Below are positions 17,466 to 26,000 of a stretch of DNA of 64,000 nt, in pieces. The first letter of the stretch is position 1; each line of letters starts with the position of its first letter. The stretch comes from Leptolyngbya sp. FACHB-60. Its GTDB lineage: Bacteria > Cyanobacteriota > Cyanobacteriia > Phormidesmidales > Phormidesmidaceae. The translations under genes and the position numbers were made by a program. The stretch spans positions 62,001-126,000 of the forward strand of contig NZ_JACJOX010000063.1 of assembly GCF_014695775.1 (NCBI RefSeq). Reading direction: 5' to 3'. The notes beneath the pieces are model-generated. The model was not told where the DNA came from and did not search any database. It was given only the letters and a program-made list of their open reading frames with translations.

Positions 17466-17477
17466 TGCGGTGGGTGG

Positions 17478-18575
17478 CTAAGGCAGGTAGGTTATCCCTT
17501 CAACCGTGCCCCGCCCAGGACTGGGGACTTGAACCGTGGCGACCGTTTCTTCGCCTAGCTCGCAAACTGATTCGCCGCTGGTGGCAGTGCGGGCGGAAAG
17601 GTTGGCGGTAACGGTGTTGGCGCTGGTTTGCAGACGCGCTTGAAGTGTTTGCCCGTCAATGAGCTGAGCCAGATCGATCCGATAGATCTTGTCTTCCGCT
17701 AGTGCGTCAATGCGTGATCCCAAGTATTCATCGACGCAAACTTTGTCGGTTGGGGGCTGGGCGGTAACCAATAAGAAATCCTCGGACTCAACCCGCCAAT
17801 TACTAGGCCGAGTAATTACTGCATCGCCGCCATTGCTAAAGCTGGCACCGACACCAAGCTGATTCAGTAAAGCTAAATCCGTAAACTCAAACTCCTCAAT
17901 CTCGCCTTCAGTTCCGCAGTCAAAAAACAATTCTTCTGCGTGTTTAACAATTGCAAAAACCCCGTCAGGGGCTGGGGATATCCATGCTTCGTAAGGCACC
18001 TCAAATTGAGTGCTGCCTTGGTACTGAACGATTGTTATGGTGACTGAATATGTAGCGCTAGGTGCCTCACCAAAACCCGCGATTTCTTTAAATGCAAACG
18101 TGCAACCTACATTCAAAAAGCTATCGCCATTGGCCATAAACCCAGTATCGCTACCCGACGCACTCGCCACTACTCCACCTCCTAGGGGGAAATAGCCGAC
18201 AATCGTAGTGGATCCAGGCGATGACCCGCTACGCCACTGCACAGAGCTTTGCAGTGGGCCACTGGTAGGCCCGGTCCACGATAAAGAGTAGCTGACCGAG
18301 TATAAGAAAAGCCCACCCGAGGGAAGCGCTGCTGTAACCGAAGCCACAGGGTTTATTGAGGTAAGTCCTGCTATCGTGCCGGTAAAGGTAGCAGTAGCCC
18401 CGACCCCGCCAATTGAGGTTGTGGGCGCAAATGTTTTGACGACTGGGATCTCTCGAATCTTGGTGTTAGCAGATGCCGTCTTGACCCAAAACTCGCGCAT
18501 GCTCCCAGCCACGACCGAGTAAAGCACCGCCACGCCGCCACGCCGCCCCTGAAAAGACACAAACCGCCTGGGCAT
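17478..18575 (-). CDS. Phage distal tail/fibre-like protein, unknown
   Basis: 365 residues, rich in Ser, Thr, Gly and beta-prone segments (TATFTGTIAGLTSINPVASV, VSYSLSWTGPTSGPLQSSV), typical of tail fibre or adhesin modules. No enzymatic motif is seen. Its start overlaps the previous gene's stop in a TAATG arrangement at 18575-18577. Position at the distal end of the tail gene block suggests a receptor-contact protein (inference). Confidence 0.6.
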   Translation of the reverse strand: MPRRFVSFQGRRGGVAVLYSVVAGSMREFWVKTASANTKIREIPVVKTFAPTTSIGGVGATATFTGTIAGLTSINPVASVTAALPSGGLFLYSVSYSLSWTGPTSGPLQSSVQWRSGSSPGSTTIVGYFPLGGGVVASASGSDTGFMANGDSFLNVGCTFAFKEIAGFGEAPSATYSVTITIVQYQGSTQFEVPYEAWISPAPDGVFAIVKHAEELFFDCGTEGEIEEFEFTDLALLNQLGVGASFSNGGDAVITRPSNWRVESEDFLLVTAQPPTDKVCVDEYLGSRIDALAEDKIYRIDLAQLIDGQTLQARLQTSANTVTANLSARTATSGESVCELGEETVATVQVPSPGRGTVEGITYLP

Positions 18576-19156
18576 TACAGTCGCCTCAGCTCAATCGAAA
18601 TTGTCACCGATTCCAGCCCGTCAGGCACCGTGTCGAGCACTAGCACCAACTGGTCGCCCACTTCTGCTACCTCACCCGGTGCAGGCGTCAGGGTTGCCAC
18701 TACCCCAGCCTCGCTGCTGACCACCTGCACCACCTGCGATCGGTAGAACTCCTCAGCCGATAACAGATACTCACGCCCCGGCTCTGGCTGCTCGATCGCC
18801 ACCCCAAAAGCCTCTTGCCCGTTGAACCCAGACCCCTGCTGTTGTGCGGCCCCTACAAACGGCTGACCCGTGGCAATGCCCTGGTTGTACTGCACCGGAG
18901 ACCCTACCGGAGTTGCCCCCGTCGCCTGCGTTGCCCGAGGCCTCAGCGGCTCACCCCCAGGTCGTTGCACCAAGCCGCCGGGGGCCGCTAGAGCAGGCGC
19001 ATTGGGCCGCTGCTGTGCTGCCTCAATCTGCCGAGCCGCCCGCCGTGATACCTGGTTAGATACTCGCTCAATGAGCTGCTGGCGCGCACCGCGAACCGCC
19101 GCAGGAGTGACCTGCGCAGCGGTGGGCTGAAAAGTTGTGCGGGTGCTGGTGGCCAC
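18575..19156 (-). CDS. Phage tail-region hypothetical protein
   Basis: 193 residues. The first half is basic and Arg/Gln/Ala-rich (RGARQQLIERVSNQVSRRAA), the middle is Pro/Gly/Gln-rich and low in complexity. The end is a compact beta-rich piece (VATLTPAPGEVAEVGDQLVL). Tail-fibre connector or chaperone roles are possible; no family is recognised. It is coupled to the gene downstream by a one-base overlap and starts 3 bases after the 128-residue gene. Confidence 0.6.
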   Translation of the reverse strand: MATSTRTTFQPTAAQVTPAAVRGARQQLIERVSNQVSRRAARQIEAAQQRPNAPALAAPGGLVQRPGGEPLRPRATQATGATPVGSPVQYNQGIATGQPFVGAAQQQGSGFNGQEAFGVAIEQPEPGREYLLSAEEFYRSQVVQVVSSEAGVVATLTPAPGEVAEVGDQLVLVLDTVPDGLESVTISIELRRL

Positions 19157-19159
19157 GGC

Positions 19160-19546
19160 TTACTCTCCTGCAATGGTGCAAACTTCGGCCATTGTGAAAG
19201 AGTTGAGTGAAACTGTTGCACCGCTCACGGCGGCAGTTGATGACAGCAGCGCATGCGGGCTACCTGATGCCGCCACAGCCGTCGCCCCGGTATGCTCCCA
19301 ATATGTCGTGCTGGCGTCAGCATTAGTCACGCGGTAGCTGCCAGCGGTGCCGTTTGCCGCCCAAGTTCCAGCGATCGGCGTACTGCCTACCGTAGCAACT
19401 GAGGGGCATGTGGCAGTAGCGGCACTAAATGCAATGGTAAAGACGGCTAGCTCAGTGCCGTAGTTAGCGGTAAAGATTCTGAGGCGTACTGCCCCGTTGA
19501 TTTTGGCATCCAGTCCACGTTTCGCGTTAGCAGCGGTTAGAGGCAT
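19160..19546 (-). CDS. Phage tail-region hypothetical protein
   Basis: 128 residues (MPLTAANAKRGLDAKINGAV...), beta-rich, Ala/Thr/Ser-rich, with motifs like GTWAANGTAGSYRVTNADA. AAGGA stands 8 bases before the ATG, so this gene uses an ordinary ribosome site rather than a leader box. Probably a tail fibre or decoration protein. Confidence 0.6.
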   Translation of the reverse strand: MPLTAANAKRGLDAKINGAVRLRIFTANYGTELAVFTIAFSAATATCPSVATVGSTPIAGTWAANGTAGSYRVTNADASTTYWEHTGATAVAASGSPHALLSSTAAVSGATVSLNSFTMAEVCTIAGE

Positions 19547-19595
19547 TGTTCAGATCCTTAGGTGGTAAAAAGTTTGCGGCGATCGAGGCGAGCGG

Positions 19596-22364
19596 CTACC
19601 CAGTGGGGAATGGCGAGGTGGGGACAACCGACACGTCGCGGGCAACGCCTGCGGTGATCCTGAAATCATCTAGATAGCCCTGATAGTTGCCCGTGTTATC
19701 TGAAATCGATCCCCCGATTCGTATCAACGTTGGGTCGATTATTGCGCTATCTGTCCAGGATGTTAGCTGAGCTCCATCGGTCCACAAGCTCATCGTTGAG
19801 CCGCTGCGCCGAAGGGCGCAATAGTACCAAGTATTGATAGCAAACGCCGCTGAGCCGGTTCTGAGGTTTGTGCCGTCAAAGTAGATTGGATTGCCATTTG
19901 TTGCTAGCAATACTCCAGGGGTTGTGGATGAGAAGGAATCGGCAAACACGAAAATGGTTCGGTTGGCATTCCCCGCTGTCGCTGCAAACGTATCCGCCCG
20001 CATCCACCATTCCACGGTGAAGTCGCCTGCCATTGTGAGCTCTGCGGCATCTGCTGCCCCAAGCACATCGCCTGTGCCATCGAAATAGCCGGAAGCCCCG
20101 CCAAACCGACTTTGTGCAGTGCTGATCCTGGTATTGCCCGTGGCCGATATAGTGCGAGCGTAGATACTGGCATCAACAAAGATGGTGCTGTTATTTGCCC
20201 CATTCATAGGCAGGAGTAGCACCACGCCGTCAAGGTTTGGATCTGCTATTGCCAGCACCGCCGCCATCTGCATGGGCCGCCCCGTAATAGCTACGTCAAC
20301 CGTGGCAGGGGTCGTCAATACCGCCGCCATTTGCATGGGTGAACCAGTGATCGCCACATCAGCCGTGGCAGGGGATGTTACCACCGCCGCCATCTGCATG
20401 GGCCGTCCCGTAATGGCCACGTCGATCGCAGGGATGCCCCCTGCCACCACCGCCGCCATCTGCATCGGCAAGCCAACGATCGCCACGTCCACGTCAGTCC
20501 CAACCTCATCAGTAGGCGGCACAAACGGCGCAGGCTCCTCCGGTGCAACCTGCCCCGGCTCTAGCCCAGAGACAAACTCAGGCAGCAGCACACCCACTGG
20601 CTCGGCCACAGCCACCCGCGCCACGCAGATGCCCAGGGCCACCATCAGCGCCTCACCCGTGCCGTAATTCCAGGCGATCGCATCAAGCTTGAATGTCCAG
20701 AGATTCGCCCCGTCATCCACCTGAATCGTGCTCAGCGGCGGCACCCACAGCAGCGCATCCGACAGCGGCAGCTCAATCAGGTACGACTCGCGCCGCCCCT
20801 CCAGCAGCTGCACCTCGCGGGCCGCAATGTCGAAGCACTGCTGGTTGCTAAAGGCTGGGTCTACGGTGAGCGATCGCACCCGCACTCGCCCAGTCGCGCC
20901 CCCAGGATGCTGCCAGGTGCATTCGGCGCTGTAGTGCTGCTCTTTGAGGCTGGTGGGGTCTTCCCAGCGATCGGTGGATGGCGGCCTGCTATTGGGCTTG
21001 ATCTGAGGCCGCTGGGTGATGAGGGCCGTGGGCTTGATGTTGCCCTGCCGACCGCTCCCGTTCTTGGCCGCCACCCGCTCGCTGGTGCGCTCCACCCAGT
21101 AGTCGGGCCTATCCTCGGTCCATCGGGTATCGAGGATGCGGCTAGTTTCCTGCACAAAGCGCCCTGTGCTGCCCGTGTCGCCTGCGAGGGTGATGCGGGG
21201 AACGGTTGTCGTCTCGGTGCGGCGGGTCAGGGTTTCCGCCGCCGCGTCGTGCTCCAGGACGGTGATGGTGCGCTGGGTGATGGTGGTGCCCACCGCTGAC
21301 ACGGTGGAATCAACCAGGGTGCGCACGTTGGCAATCTCCCCCGCCTCAACCCGGTAGAGAATCTGGGTGATGGCGTCGTAGCGCTTCTCTTCGTAGGTCG
21401 TTGTCGTTGCGGGCTGAGTGCTGTCTGAGCCGATCCAGGTCACCGCCTGGGGTTGCCTGAGGCGGGTCTCGCTGCGCGTCCAATAGTAGTTTTTGCCCTC
21501 GGTAGGTTCGCCCCAGCTGAAGATCTCGGTCGTGGTGATGCCCACTGTCCCGATCGCATCGTCGCTAAAATTGCTGGCCGGTTCGGTGACCGTAAAGCTG
21601 CTGCTGTAGCGGTTCGGCGTGGTCGATGGCTGAAACCCTACGCCCGACACCACGACCCGCTCAACCGGCGGCACCGGGTCAGGCGACGGCTCAAACAGAG
21701 ATTCGTTCAGACCTACGGTGACGATCGCCACAGGGGTTCCCGCCACAGCATCCCACTGCACCAGGCGAATGACTCCATCCGGCTCCTGGCACAGCATCCG
21801 GCAATGGTTGGCAAAGGCCAGCGCCCCCGCCTGGGCGACGTAGCTGCCGTTGCCCTCCTTCTGGAGCGCATAGGGCAACTCGTAATCCCATGCCCCCAGG
21901 GCGATCGCGCTCTCGGGAATGCCGCTGGCCACTAGCAGCCGCGTCGCTACCGTGGCGCTGTTCTCGCCGATGCCAGTCTCTACTGCACTGCGATCGCCCT
22001 CCGGCTGCGGGTCATCAGCCCAGGCGATCGCACAGCCCAGCTGTAGGGTGATTGCCCCACCCGTGGGGCCGCTCGGAATCTCTAGCAGGCGCAGGTATCC
22101 CCAGGTGAACCAGCCCCCCGCATCGGTGGCGACATCCACGCGCACGGTCTGCCCCTCACGCCAGCGGGCAGGGTTGGCTCTAGGGTCAAGGCTCTCGGGG
22201 TTGCCGAGCACGTCCAGCAGGGTGATTGAGGCGAAGGTCTTGACCAACCCGCTCTCGCCCATGCTCTGCTGCTCGGGCAAAAAATTGACAGCAGCAAATG
22301 ACCAGTCCTGGTCATCGCCGCCGATAAATACTCTGAGTTGTCGGGCTGTGAGATTGGCCGCCAC
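19596..22364 (-). CDS. Phage tail protein with tandem repeats and LamG domain
   Basis: 922 residues from a GTG at 22364 preceded by GAGG. The first about 600 residues resemble a tail hub or host-specificity protein (ARQLRVFIGGDDQDWSFAAV). Residues about 623-703 hold four tandem units of the form DVAI-x-G-x-PMQMAAV. Residues about 705-922 form a LamG/concanavalin-like lectin domain (GGASGYFDGTGDVLGAADAA, then FTVEWWMRA and YLDDFRITAGVARD), which in phages binds surface glycans. It has a strict leader box. The order hub-repeats-lectin fits a receptor-binding tail tip protein. Confidence 0.78.
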   Translation of the reverse strand: MAANLTARQLRVFIGGDDQDWSFAAVNFLPEQQSMGESGLVKTFASITLLDVLGNPESLDPRANPARWREGQTVRVDVATDAGGWFTWGYLRLLEIPSGPTGGAITLQLGCAIAWADDPQPEGDRSAVETGIGENSATVATRLLVASGIPESAIALGAWDYELPYALQKEGNGSYVAQAGALAFANHCRMLCQEPDGVIRLVQWDAVAGTPVAIVTVGLNESLFEPSPDPVPPVERVVVSGVGFQPSTTPNRYSSSFTVTEPASNFSDDAIGTVGITTTEIFSWGEPTEGKNYYWTRSETRLRQPQAVTWIGSDSTQPATTTTYEEKRYDAITQILYRVEAGEIANVRTLVDSTVSAVGTTITQRTITVLEHDAAAETLTRRTETTTVPRITLAGDTGSTGRFVQETSRILDTRWTEDRPDYWVERTSERVAAKNGSGRQGNIKPTALITQRPQIKPNSRPPSTDRWEDPTSLKEQHYSAECTWQHPGGATGRVRVRSLTVDPAFSNQQCFDIAAREVQLLEGRRESYLIELPLSDALLWVPPLSTIQVDDGANLWTFKLDAIAWNYGTGEALMVALGICVARVAVAEPVGVLLPEFVSGLEPGQVAPEEPAPFVPPTDEVGTDVDVAIVGLPMQMAAVVAGGIPAIDVAITGRPMQMAAVVTSPATADVAITGSPMQMAAVLTTPATVDVAITGRPMQMAAVLAIADPNLDGVVLLLPMNGANNSTIFVDASIYARTISATGNTRISTAQSRFGGASGYFDGTGDVLGAADAAELTMAGDFTVEWWMRADTFAATAGNANRTIFVFADSFSSTTPGVLLATNGNPIYFDGTNLRTGSAAFAINTWYYCALRRSGSTMSLWTDGAQLTSWTDSAIIDPTLIRIGGSISDNTGNYQGYLDDFRITAGVARDVSVVPTSPFPTG
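20253..20495 (-). repeat. Four tandem coding repeats (PMQMAAV units)
   Basis: Inside the 922-residue tail gene, units of about 21-26 codons repeat. Each contains GCCGCCATCTGCATGGG-like DNA (at about 20261, 20324, 20384 and 20450) and encodes DVAI-x-G-x-PMQMAAV. Spacers between units differ in length and are rich in Ala, Thr and Pro. Confidence 0.9.
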
Positions 22365-22401
22365 TCTGCCTCGCCCCGCTGTGTGGGGGGAGGGTTCCTA
22401 G
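22365..22401 (-). promoter_or_regulatory. Late leader box, strict
   Basis: TAGGAACCCT (22400-22391), 36 bases before the GTG at 22364. Hairpin CCCC-ACACAGC-GGGG, extended outward by CCTC/GAGG. Confidence 0.8.
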
Positions 22402-22404
22402 CGA

Positions 22405-22932
22405 CTAAATCTCCAGCACGCTGAACGTCACCAGCCGCGCCTCTTCGCCCGTGCTCCAGCGGCCCACCTGCTGCCGCCAGTCCTGGGGCAGCTGTAGTTT
22501 TGCTGCAAAAATGCCGTAGCCGTTGCGATAGGTCGGTGCCCACTCAGGCGTGAGCACTTGCAGCAACACCCGGCTGTGTGGGTTTGGCTCTGGGTCTAGT
22601 AGTTCTGTTTCATCAATCAGCCGCAAAGCCCCGTCAGTCTTGGCCTTGAAAGCCGCATCCTGCCACTTGGCCAGCGCCCCAATCTGTAGCGCCTCGTCGA
22701 GGGTAACCAGCGCGGCCACGGCCCAGGCGTAGGTGGGTGCGTAGGCAGGGCCAGAGATCTGCGCGGTGCCCCGGTTGCTGCGGCCCGATAGCTCGGCATA
22801 GCCCAGCTCAGAGCGCAGCGCCAGCGGCGTGCCAGCGGGGGAGCGGTTCAGGGTGACGCTGGGCAGGGTTGTGGTGGTGAAGCTTGAGAATGTGTTGCCG
22901 GGGATGCCGAGCCTGAGTTCGCCGAGGGCCAT
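22405..22932 (-). CDS. Phage tail protein, unknown
   Basis: 175 residues from the ATG at 22932 (MALGELRLGIPGNTFSSF). A longer frame to 22998 would read through the leader box and is rejected. The protein has a beta-rich start, a helical middle (LVTLDEALQIGALAKWQDAA) and ends LQLPQDWRQQVGRWSTGEEA. Position just after the tape measure gene suggests a distal tail or hub-associated role. No family is recognised with confidence. Confidence 0.65.
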   Translation of the reverse strand: MALGELRLGIPGNTFSSFTTTTLPSVTLNRSPAGTPLALRSELGYAELSGRSNRGTAQISGPAYAPTYAWAVAALVTLDEALQIGALAKWQDAAFKAKTDGALRLIDETELLDPEPNPHSRVLLQVLTPEWAPTYRNGYGIFAAKLQLPQDWRQQVGRWSTGEEARLVTFSVLEI

Positions 22933-22971
22933 GCGATTGCCTTGGGGATGCGTCGCCGGGAGGGTTCCTAG
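22933..22971 (-). promoter_or_regulatory. Late leader box, strict
   Basis: TAGGAACCCT (22970-22961), 38 bases before the ATG at 22932. The hairpin is weak here (GCGA/TCGC with a long loop). Confidence 0.75.
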
Positions 22972-23003
22972 GGGCTGGGTTTCGCTTTGTGCGCACAATG
23001 TCC

Positions 23004-26000
23004 CTACAGCCCGCCGCCCCTCACCATCCCCCTGATCCTTTCCAGCTCAATCGAGACTGAATCTTGAATCGGGTTGTCGGTGTTGAGGTTGTAGGTATTG
23101 CCCCCCGCCTGTACCGATCGCCCCGCCTGCACCACGGCAATCAGGCGATCGAGCTTCGACTCCACCGCCCCAGTTGAGGGTTGCGCAACCTGCACCCCAG
23201 CCCCGCCTCTGACTGGAGTTCCAGCCATCAGCGCCGCTGTCTGCTTGGCCGTGTAGACATGCCCACCGCGCCGTGGGGTAATCAGCTCCGGCCCCTCCTC
23301 ACCCACCAGGTAGGTGCCCCCGCCACGCACTGGGCCACCATCGCGCCGCGCCCCGTCAATGCCCGCAGGCTTCGCCGCCTCCAGAATCGCCGCAATCCTC
23401 GCCGCACTGGACTCATCCAGCGATCGCTGTTGGGCATTAAATGCCGCCTTCACCTCGCGTTGCTGGGCCTCAAACGCATCGGCGATCGCCCGCTCCGACT
23501 CCTCAAATGCCTTATCCTCCAACCGACGCTGCTCAGCCCGCGCCTCATCAGCCTCGGCCCTGGCATCAGCCCGCGCCTCATCAGCTAGCCGCTGCTCCTC
23601 AGACCTGGCCTCAGCCTCAGCCGCCTGCGTCTCCTGAAACGCCTGAGCTGCTAGCTGCTGACCTTCTTGAAATGCCTTGGCCTTCTCCTGTAGCTGGGCC
23701 TCAAAATCGGCCCTCGCCTGCTCCAGTGGGCTGAGGCTGAGGTCTTCCTGAGCTAGCACTGACCCCCGCTGAGCCAGCACCTCTTTCTCGATTTGGCGGC
23801 GCAGCTCTAGGTTTTTGCGCTCCTCCTCAAACTGCTTCTGTAGCTCCCTCCGCTCGGCAGGGTCAGCCTCCTCCAGCTGCACCCGGCGATCGACCTCACT
23901 GCCCAAAGCGTCAAACTCGCGGTTGCCCTTATCGCGCTCTGCATCCAACTGCTTCTGGAATGCCTCAGCTGCCGCCTGTTGCGACTTTTGGAACGCTTCA
24001 GCCTCGGTCTGCTGCTGCTTCTGGAATGCGCGATCGCTGTTGCGGCGCTCATCTTGGAAGGCGCGATCGTCGGCTTGTAGCTCCTCCTGAAGGGCTTTGT
24101 CCTCAGCCCGGCGCTGGGCATCGCGGGCCTCGCTGCGACCGTCGCGGGCGTCGTCAAACTCCTCCTGCGCGGCCTCCTCCGCGTCGGCCTGGCGCTCATC
24201 CGCAATGCGCTTCTCTTCGTCACGCTGCTTTTTGAGCGCGTCGGTCTCGGCTTTGGCCTTGGCCTCAGCGGCTTTCTGGGCTTTCTCAGCCGCCTTTTTG
24301 GCAGCTTCAGCAGCTTTTTTCTCGGCCTCCTCCTTCGCCTTTAGGGTCTCCTGGGCCAAGGTCACCCGGTCGTTGGCTAGGGTCAGCTCCACTGCCTTGA
24401 TTTGCTCAGCGGTTTTAACGGCATCCTCAGACCCCTCCTCCTGCCCCTTTTGCAGAGCCTTGAGCTGGTTGAGGAATGTTTTGTTGGCGGCAATGCGATC
24501 GTTCAGGGCCTTCTTTTCCCCCGCCGCGACCTCCTCCTGCCCGCCCCCACTTTCGAGGATGGCGGCTTTTGCCAAAGCGGCATCGATCTGGAGTTGCTGG
24601 AGGGAGGCGGTGTTCGCTGTCGATAGGTCTTCCAGGCTAGCCGCCTGCTGCTCACTAGCGGCGGTCACCAGGTCGGCGATGTCCTGATTTACCTGGGCGA
24701 TCCCCTTTCGGGCATCGGCGGCGGCGCTCTCGGCATCCAGGATTTCCTGATTGGCTTTTTTCACATCTTCAGGGTCGAGAATCCCGGCGTCGAGCGCATT
24801 CTGGAGCTGTGCCGCAAACCGTCGCGACTCGGCCAGTCGGTCTTCGTACCCCTTCTTTTCAGCCAGCAAAATGTCGCGCTGGCTGCCCCCGCTTTCCAGT
24901 AGCTTGGCGTTGGCGTTCTGGGTGTCAGTCTCGATTTTCTGGAGCGCCTGCTGGTTGTCTTCGACCAGGTCGCTGAAGCTATCCACCAGCCCAAAGCGCC
25001 GCTGGAACTCCAGCTTTTCCCGCTCCAGAGCCTTAATATTCAGCTCGATCGCCTGAGTGAACTGCCCGTAGGCATCGGTGCCAATCTTGCCAGGGTCGAG
25101 CGCCTGCTGCTGGGCATTGAGCGCCGCGATCGCCACGTCGAGGTTTTTGACCTTTGTGGCCGCCTGCGACTGGCTACCGTTGAAGGCTTTGGTTGACTCA
25201 ATGGCGCGATCGCTAGCGCTAATCAGCGCATCTAGAGCTACCTTCTGGTCGTTGAGCCTCTTCTCCGCGTTGGTCGTGTCGGGCGCTAGCTGCAACCCGG
25301 CCAACGCAATGCCTGTCCCAGGGATGATCGACAATGCCTGCCTCAGCCCTGGGACACTGTCAAGAATCCCGTTAATGCGCTCCTGAATTGGGATCAGCTG
25401 AGCGGTGATGCCGTCGAGGAAGTCGGTCGGCGGCGGTTCTTTCGGGAACAGGTCGGTAAGTGCATCTTTGGTGGTGTTCGTCGCGTCCAGGGTGCGCTTC
25501 AGCTCCAGCTGCGTCTGCACCAGCTGCTGCTCAATCTGCTGCGCCCCCTTGCGCAGTTCTGCCCCGCCATCGCCGAAGCGCCCTACAGCAACCGACACCG
25601 CCGCGATCGCCCCCGCCAACAGCGCAAACTTAGCCGCCACCGCTGCTGTGGATGCCGCCGCCGTTTGGAAGCTAGCAGCCGAGGCCTGTGCCGTCGCCGC
25701 ACTGGTAGCCAAGCTCTGAGAGAGCAGCAGGCTAGAGCGGGCCGTGTTGCCCTGCGCCGCACCCAGCAGGGTGACGCTGGCTGTAGCAGCTCCAGAACCC
25801 GCCACCAACGACACCAGCCCCGCCGCAATCTGGCTGAATGTGCCTGCGATCGCCACCGCCCGAACCGCCACCATGCGAATCAGCAGCGCCTGAAATGCTG
25901 CCTCCAGCAGCGCGGTGTTGTTGGTTAGCGGCTGAACCGCCTGCACCGCCGCATTGAGCACATTCACCAGCGCGGTGAATGTCGGGACCAACGTACTCAG

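Noticed and set aside
23815..24687. Long plus-strand open frames opposite the tape measure gene
   Set aside because: Ser/Arg/Ala-rich translations are antisense shadows of the GC-rich coiled-coil coding sequence; no ribosome sites.
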